Below the pieces are notes generated by a model that did not search any database, was not told the DNA's origin, and saw only the letters and a program-made list of their open reading frames with translations. A program made the translations under genes and the position numbers. Shown here piece after piece: positions 9,320 to 19,020 of a DNA stretch of 64,000 nt (the first letter of the stretch is position 1; the number at the start of each line of letters is the position of its first letter). The DNA is taken from positions 62,001-126,000 of the forward strand of contig NZ_JAELXT010000006.1 of NCBI RefSeq assembly GCF_016427565.1, in the 5' to 3' direction. This stretch comes from Microvirga splendida. Lineage in GTDB: Bacteria > Pseudomonadota > Alphaproteobacteria > Rhizobiales > Beijerinckiaceae.

Positions 9320-9731
9320 AGCATCGGACCACGTGGGCTTAATGTTCTATCCTGGCAAACTAGGACGTAGTAGACAATAACCCCGAATCCCCATCTCTTC
9401 AGATGCCCGCGCTTATCGTAGCGCATCCGAGAGGCGCGGTTGCAGAAGCGGCGCGATCTGGCGGTCGCCGCCATCGTGCAGCGGGTGGGAGATGGCACAA
9501 CGAACCCGGACGCGGAATTCGCCGTCCGCCTGGGTCCTGCGCTGTACATGTGAGCTCAGGCGCAATCCCCAACGAAATATTGGGCCTCGGAGTGATCACC
9601 TTCCGCTGATCCTCTCTAGGGTCGGAGCCCGGAATCATCAGCGCACACGGGAGTACGCCGCGAAGGTCTGGTCCTGGCAGTTCTCGGAAGTACACCAAGT
9701 GTCTGCTCTCGCAAGGAACAGCGGACGTTCC
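9320..9731. other. No intact gene recognised
   Basis: I see no convincing gene here. On the plus strand, roughly 9440-9552, a short frame reads LQKRRDLAVAAIVQRVGDG and ends with a TGA; its composition looks like real coding sequence, so it may be a leftover 3' end of a lost gene. Nothing else stands out. Confidence 0.4.
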
Positions 9732-10231
9732 TCAAGGTATGAGATTGTCAGTGCATGAGCCAAAGCGGCATTTCCGCAAATCTATGACGTCTTTCCGAGA
9801 CGGCTTCACGCCATCGCTGTTGATGTCGGCAAAGGACACGCGAAAAGTGTTGGCCTCTTCACGGTTGATGACCCGCATCACCTGTGCCGCGTCGGACGTG
9901 CCCTCGATGCGGAGGCCCGTCACGATCGCGCCGCTACCTACCGTTACGATCAGCTCGGCACCGGCCTTCTTGAGCGCCGTCTGCCTAGGTGCCCAGTCCG
10001 AGGCAATGGGGGGATCTGGCAGGTGTAGGAGGCGTTCTCTAAGGCTTCCTCATCGCCGTTCTCGCCGATCTCGGAGACTTGTAAACGCAGGAGTGCTACG
10101 TCGCTCGGATCAGCGCGATTGTAGTCGCCGTCCAGACCCCCGCCGATGTCCTCGAACTCGGCGACAAGATTTCCGTCGAGAGGACGGTGCCGGGAATGCT
10201 TTGGATGGTGTGCTTTGTTTCGGACATTCAA
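9732..10231 (-). pseudogene. Hypothetical protein gene split by a frameshift at a G-run
   Basis: The 5' part in one frame reads LDGDYNRADPSDVALL and GENGDEEALENASYTCQIPP; the 3' part in another frame reads DWAPRQTALKKAGAELIVTVG followed by TGLRIEGTSDAAQVMRVINR and ends at 9732. The frames join at a G6 run near 10007-10012, so a single-base indel explains the break. Restored, the product would be about 160 residues. I do not recognise the family. The upstream start is not clear. The lesion could also be a sequencing error at the homopolymer. Confidence 0.45.
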
Positions 10232-11446
10232 TTATACTATTCGATGCTCCATGACCCCAACTCGGGTGGCAAACGACCACGTGAACGGGTGCCCCTCCAT
10301 GTCGGCCAGTCCCTAGAACGGGCCGAGGATCCCTCCGGGAGCGACCTCGCCCCCATCCGTGCTAGGCACCCCGGGTATCCGTTAGCGCCAATTGAGGTCG
10401 CGGTTACGGTATCGTACGATCTTTACGGGAAGGCGAATGGAGCTCCAATGGACCGCGCCGTGCTAGTGACGAGCGCCACCGACAAGTTCGATATCGTCGA
10501 CCTGACGTCGGATCGGCGCACGTCCGCCTACTTCGACATGAGGACGCTCCTGGACCGCTACCGGAGAACTCCTGACAAGGAATCGCAGAGGATTCTCATC
10601 CCAGACCTCTCCGATGCGCTGGCCCGCTTCCTTGCCCTCAGCAGGAAAGACCGGGAGGAACTCCACCTGGCGTTCTCGTTCGGCCTCTCGGACGACGAAC
10701 TGCGCGAGATGAGAGGAGGCTCTGCGGCTACACCGCTGCCAATGGCCTGCGAGTTCTTCTCTGAAGACGACTTTAAGGACGAGATCGCCCTCAAGAACGC
10801 CTATCGCCGGAATGTCAATCGACACCATCCCGATAAAGGCGGCAGCCATGACGCGATGGTCCGCCTCAATCGGCGCTATGCGGAGTTAAAGGGTTTCCGG
10901 TTCAACGACCCGCCAGCCCGCTCCTTGTACCGCAACTCGATGAGAACCGCGAAGAAGTACTATCACAACATGCCATGGCTGGGATCATCGCCGGACAGCT
11001 CGTTCGAGGCCGACATGGACTTGGTGTTGGACCTGTACGAACTGCTCGTGGACGACTTCGAGCTGGAGGCTGCCTATCGGCACCTGCACGGAGGGGTTAT
11101 GCCGATGTTCGAATCCCTGGAGCGTTCGTACAGGAACAAGAGGAAGACCGGGGCGCTTGAGCATCGGCGGGTTGACCTGTTCGAGACGACCTACAAGTTC
11201 TTGCGTTACTGCAAGGCGGTTTCGCTCGACGAATGGGCAGCGGAGCTGGATGCCCTTGCCTCCGCACAGTTGCCGTTGGTCCGCCGCCCCGGCATGACCC
11301 GGTCGGACTGGGACCGCTATTGGGCGAAGTACGGAGGTCTCATGGAGGGCATCAGGGGCGGTGAAAGGCCCCGCCTGAACCCGCCAGACGCACGGCGAAG
11401 GGAGAAGCTCGCACACCTCCGGGGCAACCTGCCCCGGCAGCGGTGA
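10196..11446 (+). CDS. J-domain (DnaJ-like) protein
   Basis: ATG 10196 follows GAGAGGA with 11 bases between, so I prefer it over the GTG at 10187. The 416-residue product carries LKNAYRRNVNRHHPDKGGSH (about residues 200-218), with the HPD tripeptide that J-domains use to stimulate Hsp70 ATPase, followed by the helix MVRLNRRYAELKG. There is no Gly/Phe region and no Cys repeats, so it is a type III J-protein. The N-terminal 190 residues and the C-terminal helical part (DMDLVLDLYELLVDDFELEA) are not recognised. In this setting it may recruit DnaK to an element-encoded complex, but nothing in the sequence names the partner. No obvious operon partner: it stands alone between a broken gene and a convergent helicase gene. 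Confidence 0.7.
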   Translation: MLWMVCFVSDIQLYYSMLHDPNSGGKRPRERVPLHVGQSLERAEDPSGSDLAPIRARHPGYPLAPIEVAVTVSYDLYGKANGAPMDRAVLVTSATDKFDIVDLTSDRRTSAYFDMRTLLDRYRRTPDKESQRILIPDLSDALARFLALSRKDREELHLAFSFGLSDDELREMRGGSAATPLPMACEFFSEDDFKDEIALKNAYRRNVNRHHPDKGGSHDAMVRLNRRYAELKGFRFNDPPARSLYRNSMRTAKKYYHNMPWLGSSPDSSFEADMDLVLDLYELLVDDFELEAAYRHLHGGVMPMFESLERSYRNKRKTGALEHRRVDLFETTYKFLRYCKAVSLDEWAAELDALASAQLPLVRRPGMTRSDWDRYWAKYGGLMEGIRGGERPRLNPPDARRREKLAHLRGNLPRQR

Positions 11447-11815
11447 CGAAGGGTCCCAAGATATCGGAAGGCTGGAACCCGTAGGTCTTGCCTCCCGCGC
11501 AGAGCAGGGAGTCAATTGAAGACGGGGAGAAGTCGATCAATACGAACTTGCCGAGGCAAACACTGTCTGGCTGACGGCAGCGGTTCATGTTCGCCCGGGT
11601 TCAGCGGCACCAGAGTGAAGATAAATGACGGACATTTCTCACCAGGCCGCTGTCAGACAAGGCAGAGAATAGCTGGTATTCGCACATTTGCGAAGTAGAC
11701 AGAATTTCTGATGAGGGAAGTGATAGCGGACACTCCTGATGCTTAGGTGATTGCCCTATATGCCCTTTTCTGACCTTGATGCTGCTCGAAGCCGTCGATG
11801 AAGCGGTCCATGGCG
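11447..11815. other. Intergenic region between convergent genes
   Basis: This 370-base stretch separates the convergent J-domain and helicase genes. I see no gene I can support and no clear terminator. Short frames exist on both strands but lack family features or ribosome sites. Confidence 0.4.
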
Positions 11816-14311
11816 CTAGTTCCGCGGCATTTCTTCAGCACGAAAGATCTTACGCATGTAGCCGCATCGCGGGTAAGCACTACAGCCATGGAATGGCCCC
11901 GTTTTTCCCTGTCTCTGGACGAGAAAGCCCTCGCTGCATCTCGGGCAGGCGTTCATCAGTTCGCCGTTGCCCGTCTCGACCTTCAGATCCCAAGCTTTCG
12001 TCAATTCGGTAACAAAAGGTGAAGGTTTTGAACGACTCGTGTAAATGCGCACCTGCCGTCTTGCACGTGTTAGCGCCACGTAGAACAGGCGCCTTTCCTC
12101 GGAAAACGGGAAAAGGTCTGGCGTGGGCATCGCCAATTGCAGGACCGGGTCGTCCTCGATCTGGCTTGGGAAGCCGCGACGTCCTTCGATGACGTTCAAG
12201 ATGAAGACGTAATCGGCCTCCAGTCCCTTTGAGCCGTGGACCGTTCGAAACGATATGTCCAGGTGATCTCCGAACTGCCTGTTCCAGAGGTCGATTTCGG
12301 CAGGCTCATCGCTCCGATACCGTCCAAGGATGAGGATTGTTACGAGCCTGCCGTTGCTGGGTTTGAGCCGTCCCTTGCTTGCAAAGCCGTGCATTGCGGA
12401 CAACTGGTCGAACAGATGATTAAGGGGGTTCTCGCTGTCCTTGAACGCATAGATAAAGATAGATTCTTTGTTCCACGCGTTTCTCGTCTGAACCTTCTTC
12501 CTGATCTGAATAGGATTTTTTTGGACGAAGGCGCTCGAAATGTCGCCTAGCCGTTGCGGAAAGCGGAACGTTTCACTCAAGTTCAAACGTGTCGGGCGGT
12601 CGAACAGCCGATCGAACTCAGTCATCACGGAGATATCGGCCCCTGCGAAACGATTGATGCCCTGCCAATCGTCGCCGACTACGCAAAGATGGGTCCTCAC
12701 CGTCGGGTTCTTCGATAAGGCCTGTAGTAGTCTGGCACGGGCCTTGGAACTGTCCTGAAACTCATCGGCAAGGATAATGGTGTAAGGACTCTCAAAGCGC
12801 CCGCTTTCGACAAGGTCAGTCGCTTGGACAAGCATGTCTTCGAAGTCGATGAAGCCAGAGCACTTCAGTCGACGGTCCCACTCTTCGGCGATCCGTTCGT
12901 AAACGGACAGGAACAATTCGAATCGTTCATTCCGAAGGTTGCCGGAGAGATCTTTTAGTTTGGCACGAAGCTGACCATATGAAAGCCGGTTATTCTTCAC
13001 GTGCTGCTGGAAGACCCTTATGGTCGTGGCAAGGGCCCGGTTAGTGACAGCGGATGACCCATCACCTTTGCGATCGGGATCAAAGTGCAGCTTTTGGCCT
13101 CTCCTCGTCAGCTCTCCTCGTAGCCGCTGCAATGCGACGCCCGTCGAGATTTCATGGGAGGCGGTTTCGAATAGATCGGTGCCTCTTTCCGCGTGCAGGC
13201 CGCGTTTCCATGCGACGCTCTCTAAGTAGCTCCTTCCAAACGGTGACTCTCCGTCCTTTTTTAGCGCAAAATGCTCATGGTAAAAATTCAGTCTCGGATA
13301 ATAGAAATCCGGTTTGTACTGGCTGTGCCTTTCGTCAGCCGTGTCATGTTCATAGGGTCGCTCGTACTCGTATTCGACCCCATGGTAGAACAACCAGTCT
13401 GCGATCTGTTTCTCGCCACCGCTCTTAACTGTGTCGCCCTTTGCAGTCGGAAATGCGGCGCGCGCGTTGGGGTGTTCGTCGTTAGCCGGAATACTCTGAG
13501 CGTACACTGTCCGAAGCATATCCCATTCATGGCGGAACGTTGGGTCCGCTTTCGATAGCTCCAGGGCTATCTTCTCGACAGTCTCGATATCCTTCCCGGA
13601 TTGATCGACCCATGGCGCCAGGCTTGGTTTCTTCCCGGTAGCAGACGCGATCACCTTCTGGCCAAATGCATGAAATGTGTGGATCGCTACATCATCGACG
13701 CAGGGAACACCCTTCAGCCGCTCGCTAACCCGCTCGCGCAACTCAGTTGCCGCGTCCTTATTGAAGGCCAGGAGCAGTATCTGTCCCGCCGATGCCAGTC
13801 CCTGATTCAGCACGTATCCTGTCTTGGCTACCATTGTTGAGGTTTTGCCGGATCCTGCTGCTGCCACGACCAAGACGTGGTCATCCATGCAAACGCATGC
13901 GTGGATCTGCTCTGGGGTTAGGGGATTCTTTTCGACGGTGTCGAAGAATTCCTTTTGCGCGAGACGCTGTCTGTTGAGGAAGGCCGCATTGCGGATGGCC
14001 AGTTCTTTGAGGATCAGGTCGGTGGCTGACGTGGTTTTGAGCGGATTTGCCCTCTCCGACCCTGTCCAGACTGGCGGAGGGTAAGACACGACAATTTGCG
14101 ACGCCTCTCCCTTGGGAATCCATCGACCGTCTCCTACTGAGGAACGCCAAACATCCTTCCATATCTCGAGTTTCGTAGGGAACTCGTGATCGAGAGCGTC
14201 TGGAAGTTTCGGCGGGGATGGCGCCGGTATCTTGGTGGTCGTCGATGTCGTCTTGTTGAGAGAGCCAAGGCCCGCTAGCCCAAGGACGCCCAGCAATACC
14301 CATTCCAGCAA
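11816..14311 (-). CDS. UvrD-family helicase, helicase-IV (HelD)-like, with membrane-like N-terminus and C-terminal zinc finger
   Basis: I accept the TTG at 14311 because AGGGGA lies 8 bases upstream and no ATG is suitable. The product (831 residues) opens with a short hydrophobic segment (LLGVLGLAGLG). Walker A is AAAGSGKTST (about residue 150); other motifs are ILADEFQDSS (Walker B), FRTVHGSKGLEADYVFIL and LFYVALTRARRQ. Between the first motifs lies an inserted module: KQIADWLFYHGVEYEYERPY, then YKPDFYYP and YHEHFAL, the pattern seen in E. coli HelD and related proteins and resembling a nuclease-like fold. The C-terminus has a topoisomerase-type zinc finger (CPRCSEGFLVQRQ then CSAYPRCGY). 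It is likely a 3'-5' DNA helicase. It is a lone gene in the element and may belong to a defence function or to recombination. Confidence 0.85.
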   Translation of the reverse strand: MLEWVLLGVLGLAGLGSLNKTTSTTTKIPAPSPPKLPDALDHEFPTKLEIWKDVWRSSVGDGRWIPKGEASQIVVSYPPPVWTGSERANPLKTTSATDLILKELAIRNAAFLNRQRLAQKEFFDTVEKNPLTPEQIHACVCMDDHVLVVAAAGSGKTSTMVAKTGYVLNQGLASAGQILLLAFNKDAATELRERVSERLKGVPCVDDVAIHTFHAFGQKVIASATGKKPSLAPWVDQSGKDIETVEKIALELSKADPTFRHEWDMLRTVYAQSIPANDEHPNARAAFPTAKGDTVKSGGEKQIADWLFYHGVEYEYERPYEHDTADERHSQYKPDFYYPRLNFYHEHFALKKDGESPFGRSYLESVAWKRGLHAERGTDLFETASHEISTGVALQRLRGELTRRGQKLHFDPDRKGDGSSAVTNRALATTIRVFQQHVKNNRLSYGQLRAKLKDLSGNLRNERFELFLSVYERIAEEWDRRLKCSGFIDFEDMLVQATDLVESGRFESPYTIILADEFQDSSKARARLLQALSKNPTVRTHLCVVGDDWQGINRFAGADISVMTEFDRLFDRPTRLNLSETFRFPQRLGDISSAFVQKNPIQIRKKVQTRNAWNKESIFIYAFKDSENPLNHLFDQLSAMHGFASKGRLKPSNGRLVTILILGRYRSDEPAEIDLWNRQFGDHLDISFRTVHGSKGLEADYVFILNVIEGRRGFPSQIEDDPVLQLAMPTPDLFPFSEERRLFYVALTRARRQVRIYTSRSKPSPFVTELTKAWDLKVETGNGELMNACPRCSEGFLVQRQGKTGPFHGCSAYPRCGYMRKIFRAEEMPRN

Positions 14312-14970
14312 TGGACCGTTCCCCTGTCAGTCACGAAGCTACAAGGACCATGACGATCCCGTTTGTCAAATGCCCTGCGCCGGACGGTGCCCTCTCTTAT
14401 CCATCCCACGTTCCCGACACTGCTGACTTGATCCACTTCCACAAAACGCAACCAGCTTGGCACAGACGGTCAGTTGCATAATCTTATTAAGTTAACGCGA
14501 GCCGGGCGCCAACCGGGACGTGGCCGTCTTCGATCGTGCGAGCGAGCTCCTGATCGAGAAGGGGATCTGCCACAGGAACCAAAGGCTAGGATCGTCTCGG
14601 CGCAGTGGGGAAACTTGCTGCCCCTTTTATCGGCGTTACGCCGTGACGGAACCTGTCCCCGTTACTTTGGCGTGACGCCGTGACGCTAGGCGACAAAGGT
14701 TTCGGGGGCTGAATCGTTTATACGCAAGTTGAGACCCATCGAGACGACGTGCACACAACGCAATGAAAACGGCGGCCTGGAAGCACCCGCCCTTTGCTTT
14801 TGTGACCGTGTGACGAGCTCACTAAACTTCACTACAGCTTGCTCAGCTTCTTTGAATAACGCGGGTGCGGCTTGATCTGCTTGCCAGCGTTTGAACCAAA
14901 GTTCCCGTCAACACCTTTAATTAGCTGCGATAAATTCAACCTGCTAAGGTAATCGTAATAGGGCAGTCGT
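14312..14970. other. Gene-free region with short direct repeats
   Basis: No protein or RNA gene is recognised in these 660 bases. An 11-base direct repeat ACGCCGTGACG occurs at 14638-14648 and 14675-14685 (37 bases apart), with a related GTGACG-rich stretch near 14801. These could be binding sites or remnants of a mobile sequence; nothing decides between them. Confidence 0.35.
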
Positions 14971-17313
14971 TTAGGCAGCGTCCCTCCCATTCAGGCCCAG
15001 CCGAGCCCCGAGCGTGCGGTCCAAGTACGCCCTCAGCTCCAATACCGTCTCGGTCGCTAGTTCGGACGGTGTCAGCCCAAGGATCGTCACTACGTCGACA
15101 CGCGCCTTGTGAACGAACCTAAGGAACTCGCAGTTGCGGGCAGACCGCACGAGGACGGACTCCATCGCGTCGAGGGTCCAAAGGACTGTCACCCAACACT
15201 CAAGGAAGTCCACCGGCATCTCGAGGTATTTCTTCGCGATCATGAGGCGCCTGATTGGTGGTCTCCTCCCGCAGAAGAACGCCGCGATTACGCGAAGCGC
15301 CATCCTTGGCCAACCATGCTCGTCTGCGGTCGCCTCGAGACCGCGTGGCAGGCCTGGGTACCGTGCCTTGTAGAGCAACATCATCAGCCAGAACCTGACG
15401 CGCAGTACGTCGCTCGACCCAAGCGGTTCCGTCCCCATAGTGATATTGGTTGCATACTGCTGGACCATTCGCACGAACTGCTTCGCGTCCACGGGCGTGT
15501 CATTCGGCCGCTGCTCGGGTGCCGGTACTTGCTGTGGCTCCGTCCGCTGCGTTTCGGTGTTGATTTCGCCCTCTTCAACCTCGTCCCCAAGGTTCATCCA
15601 GTCGTCTTTACTGGCATCATCTGGATCAGAGGGGGGGAGTGACTTACCCACGAGCATGTTCAGGAAACTACGGATGCTGTCCGAATGCGTTCCTGCCAGC
15701 GTCGAGTCGCGGGGGACTTCAACCCGCGTGTCGGGCGAGCGGGTCTCCATGAAATCATCGTAAGTGAGCTGCTCCGCCGGCTCAGCCTCCTCATTCGGGT
15801 CGGTGTGCCGTGATCGGACTGGAGCTATAGATGGAAGAGGGCGATCGTTGAGGTCTGCACGTGCAAGCTCATCGAAGGCGTTGTGCATCCAGAGATCGAA
15901 GTCCTCACCAGCGTCGAACGCCGCAATCGCTTTCGCAACAGTTCCCGTCGCGACCTCTCGCCGCCGCCTTCGAAGCAGCGACCGGTGCGCGACGTGAGCT
16001 CGGTTCGACACGAATCCTTGCTGTTCTACTACTACAAAGCTGATGTGTTCCGGTTTCTCAAGGGTCAGGCGAAAGGATCGGCGCTGCACGGACTCACCGG
16101 TGCTCTGAAATGCGACTATTTCGATCTCTGATCCACTGGCATCTAAGAGGCGCAACGACCCGCTTCCGCTAAGCCCATCAGGCAGAGTCCACGTGATCAT
16201 GTCTCCGTCGAGCTCAAAGGAGCCGGCCTTGCGCGACGCAATCTCGTCCAACGGTATGGGCGGCGACGGGTCCCTCCGGTCGACCTCGGCGGGATCGATC
16301 GGCATGGCCTCGATGCACTCGTAAAGCCCGAGTGCCTCGATCGCTCGATCGCGGGGTAGCATTCGGTAGATGCATGCCTCGGCGTTCGCGCCAACGGAAG
16401 CGTCTCGGCCGAGGGCCGCGGTCGTGCAGTTGGTGCTTCCCACCAGCACGTGATCATGGGTCGCCGTGGAGGCAATCACGAACTTCGCATGCTTGAAACG
16501 ACCTTTGAGGGCGGGCGGGAATGCGCGGAACTCGATGGCTGCCGATCGAGGCGCCTCCAACGGGAACTCATGCCCATCGGCATCCAGTAGCACGGTCGTG
16601 CTGGCTGGCTGCATCCTCTTCATAAGGGTCCCGAGGGCCTCGAGGTGTCCATCCCAGTAGGGGCTCGCGACGACCAGTCGGTCGACGACCTCGTCGCCAA
16701 TGAACCCCATGAAACGGCTTCCTATACTCGCGCTACCGTCACGCGCCAAGAACGCGATGGCGGTTCCATCGTCGAGGTACTGGAGAGGTGCGACTTCCGG
16801 GCCTACAAGCCACGGAGCCCGATCGGACGCCCAGTTCAGAGCCTCGCGCGCCGCGCCCGGCTCCCTGGAGATTAGGTTAGAGACGTACTTCCATGCCGAC
16901 CGCACGATCTCCCGCTCGGGACTCGGCTCGTCCTTGCACTCGAGTTCGACGACCGCCTCAGCGTTGCCGGCGAGACCCGCCGCAGTGATGTTGGCGGAGC
17001 CGACGAAGAGCCTTCCCACCTGTCGACCGATCTGAAGTACGATCTTCGGATGGAAGAGGCCATCAGCGACGGGTGGCGAGAAAAGTTCGTAGTCACGGCC
17101 GAGCTGTGTGGGGAGCTGGGATCCGTCAGACAACGACATTGAGGCCATGCGCTCGTCGGCGACCACGAGGAAATTCGTTGCGCCGCTCGCCATAAGCTGT
17201 GGCAACATTACCTCCTCGTACGCGGCAAACTCGATCGAGAACGTAGTTGTGACGACGCTATGAAAAGGGCGCGATCCAGTACCGCGGCGCGCCATGCGCT
17301 CGGGATACTTCAT
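14971..17313 (-). CDS. Phospholipase D-fold (HKD) protein, large, probable defence nuclease
   Basis: The 780-residue product has two PLD-type half sites: FHPKIVLQIGRQVGRLFVGSANIT (H-x-K and G-S-x-N, about residues 88-112) and FKHAKFVIAS followed by LVGSTNCT (about 272-297). Such pairs form one active site that cleaves phosphodiester bonds; in bacterial defence loci PLD proteins are usually nucleases rather than lipases. The C-terminal 350 residues, with an acidic stretch (DEVEEGEINTETQRTEP), are not recognised and end in a helical segment. The ATG at 17313 overlaps the stop of the preceding gene as ATGA, so the two are translationally coupled and very likely act together. I do not know a published name for this pair. 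Confidence 0.75.
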   Translation of the reverse strand: MKYPERMARRGTGSRPFHSVVTTTFSIEFAAYEEVMLPQLMASGATNFLVVADERMASMSLSDGSQLPTQLGRDYELFSPPVADGLFHPKIVLQIGRQVGRLFVGSANITAAGLAGNAEAVVELECKDEPSPEREIVRSAWKYVSNLISREPGAAREALNWASDRAPWLVGPEVAPLQYLDDGTAIAFLARDGSASIGSRFMGFIGDEVVDRLVVASPYWDGHLEALGTLMKRMQPASTTVLLDADGHEFPLEAPRSAAIEFRAFPPALKGRFKHAKFVIASTATHDHVLVGSTNCTTAALGRDASVGANAEACIYRMLPRDRAIEALGLYECIEAMPIDPAEVDRRDPSPPIPLDEIASRKAGSFELDGDMITWTLPDGLSGSGSLRLLDASGSEIEIVAFQSTGESVQRRSFRLTLEKPEHISFVVVEQQGFVSNRAHVAHRSLLRRRRREVATGTVAKAIAAFDAGEDFDLWMHNAFDELARADLNDRPLPSIAPVRSRHTDPNEEAEPAEQLTYDDFMETRSPDTRVEVPRDSTLAGTHSDSIRSFLNMLVGKSLPPSDPDDASKDDWMNLGDEVEEGEINTETQRTEPQQVPAPEQRPNDTPVDAKQFVRMVQQYATNITMGTEPLGSSDVLRVRFWLMMLLYKARYPGLPRGLEATADEHGWPRMALRVIAAFFCGRRPPIRRLMIAKKYLEMPVDFLECWVTVLWTLDAMESVLVRSARNCEFLRFVHKARVDVVTILGLTPSELATETVLELRAYLDRTLGARLGLNGRDAA

Positions 17314-18821
17314 GCGTTGGCTCCGAGAATGGCGCGACCACGCGCTGTCGTTCCGTTTTCGTCAACGAGACCGACGTCTACCAAAAACTGCACCGCCGGG
17401 TTGAGCCGTGGCGTTGTGGGTACCGGTGCGTATCCGTTGCGGCGGACCAATCGTCCGTCGCGCACTTCGAATAGGAACGTGTAGTCACGCTGGCGCCGAA
17501 GCTTCTGCATCGCCACCCAACTGTGCCGACGAACGACGCGTTCGATGACGTAAGTAGCGACCAGATCGCCGACGCGGGTGTCCGATCGATGTCCGATCCA
17601 TGCAAGTTCAGACATGATCGACCTGCCGCCGCCACGCACGCGCAGCTCCCGCCGAGCGACCTCTCGCAGTTCCGCCCGTTGGATTATACGTTGGTCCAGC
17701 GCCGCCATGAGGTGCACCGCATCCCAGGCCTTCAGCTCGGCCGTACCACGTCGGCTCGTGAGCCTGGACCAAACGCTGCGGTAGTCAAAGATGCTCGGGT
17801 CAATGCCCTCACGAAGTTCTGACCACCGCAGATCTGCGGTCCCTGGCTCGGCGCCACCCAGTCGGGTCCGGACCTCCTCCTCGATTTCCGCCAGGGTTCT
17901 GCCAGCATCGTATTCGGCCATTAGGTCAGTTGCCCACTCAAGGAGCGCTGCGGCAGCCACCTGAAGAAGATCCTGACAGTGGTAGGCCTCCCAGCGCACA
18001 CGCTGGCCGTCGAGAACCTCTTCGTCGAACCTTTCCGAGGCGAAAAGATGCCAGCGGATTTCGTTTGGGTCAGGACGTCGGCCAAATGTCTGCGCTGCCT
18101 TCAGGATGAGCCGCAGCGAGGCGGCCCTGCTGGTATCGCCATTTATCGATCCGTCCGAGGGAAAGAGCAGGCTCTCATAGGCTTCTCGCTCGGACGAGAC
18201 CTCCGGGATCGCGGAGGGCACGATCGGCGCGAGGCGCGCCAAATCATCGCGAGCGATCCGCGCCAACGTGATCGAATTTCTGAGAAGCTCCTCGACTTCT
18301 GGACCGATGGATGCGCGGAACGCATCCGCCGCGGCTTTGCCTGTCACATTCGTGGCGCGCGGAATGCCATGGTCGCCCTGACGGAACAGGCCCATCTCGG
18401 CCATCTGCGAGTAGTACGCGCCACCGAAGACGCCGAGTGACTGGCGCAGGTACTTCACAGCAGTCGGATCATTCGAGGCAGCCTCGGCGAAATCGATGAT
18501 GTCTTCGTTCTGCCCCAGCCGACGATCAGCCCATTCCGAGCCGCCGACCCCGCCTTGACCCTTGGCGTGCGAACATACGAGCGCATAGAGTGCTTCCGCA
18601 CGCCGGACCCAGGAGCGCCAAGCAGTGAATTCGTCCGTTGCGCCGATTCGCGCGTAGGCGTCGCTTACCCAGCAGTAATAACCGTAATACCGCATGCGCA
18701 GGGTGACGTTGCTGATGCCCGGCAACAACGATTGGTAAAGGACGACACCTGCATTCTGCATACCGAGCGGATCCAACCCACGCTTATCGGCGCGTTCTGT
18801 CCATTCAGGCTCGGCGCTCAC
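17310..18821 (-). CDS. Hypothetical protein, partner of the PLD-fold protein
   Basis: The 503-residue product starts at GTG 18821 (GGGGAA four bases upstream). It begins with GLDPLGMQNAGVVLYQSLLPG and LRMRYYGYYCWVSDAYAR, strongly patterned and likely a conserved family signature. The middle is helical, and the C-terminus (LNPAVQFLVDVGLVDENG) looks like a winged-helix wing. No catalytic motif or membrane segment is visible. The stop overlaps the start of the PLD gene by four bases, indicating a two-gene operon. It could be the sensor or DNA-binding subunit for the PLD nuclease; that is inference from the arrangement only. Confidence 0.6.
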   Translation of the reverse strand: MSAEPEWTERADKRGLDPLGMQNAGVVLYQSLLPGISNVTLRMRYYGYYCWVSDAYARIGATDEFTAWRSWVRRAEALYALVCSHAKGQGGVGGSEWADRRLGQNEDIIDFAEAASNDPTAVKYLRQSLGVFGGAYYSQMAEMGLFRQGDHGIPRATNVTGKAAADAFRASIGPEVEELLRNSITLARIARDDLARLAPIVPSAIPEVSSEREAYESLLFPSDGSINGDTSRAASLRLILKAAQTFGRRPDPNEIRWHLFASERFDEEVLDGQRVRWEAYHCQDLLQVAAAALLEWATDLMAEYDAGRTLAEIEEEVRTRLGGAEPGTADLRWSELREGIDPSIFDYRSVWSRLTSRRGTAELKAWDAVHLMAALDQRIIQRAELREVARRELRVRGGGRSIMSELAWIGHRSDTRVGDLVATYVIERVVRRHSWVAMQKLRRQRDYTFLFEVRDGRLVRRNGYAPVPTTPRLNPAVQFLVDVGLVDENGTTARGRAILGANA

Positions 18822-19020
18822 TTAATTCCCCAGTCCCGTCTTGGGGTGGATGGTAGCATTCCGGACAGCTCCGCCAAGTAGTACCTTTGATAGCTCTGTC
18901 AGCATCAAGGAGGAACACGACATCGGCAGCCTCCTAAAGCTGGAGCAATCGATGATTGCGAGTTTCTTCGCGGCCGCATTGAAGGCAGTCATAGGTCATG
19001 AAGACGCAATATTTTTGCCA

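Noticed and set aside
11352..11588. 78-codon minus-strand frame near the J-domain gene end
   Set aside because: Overlaps the J-domain gene and has no family signal.
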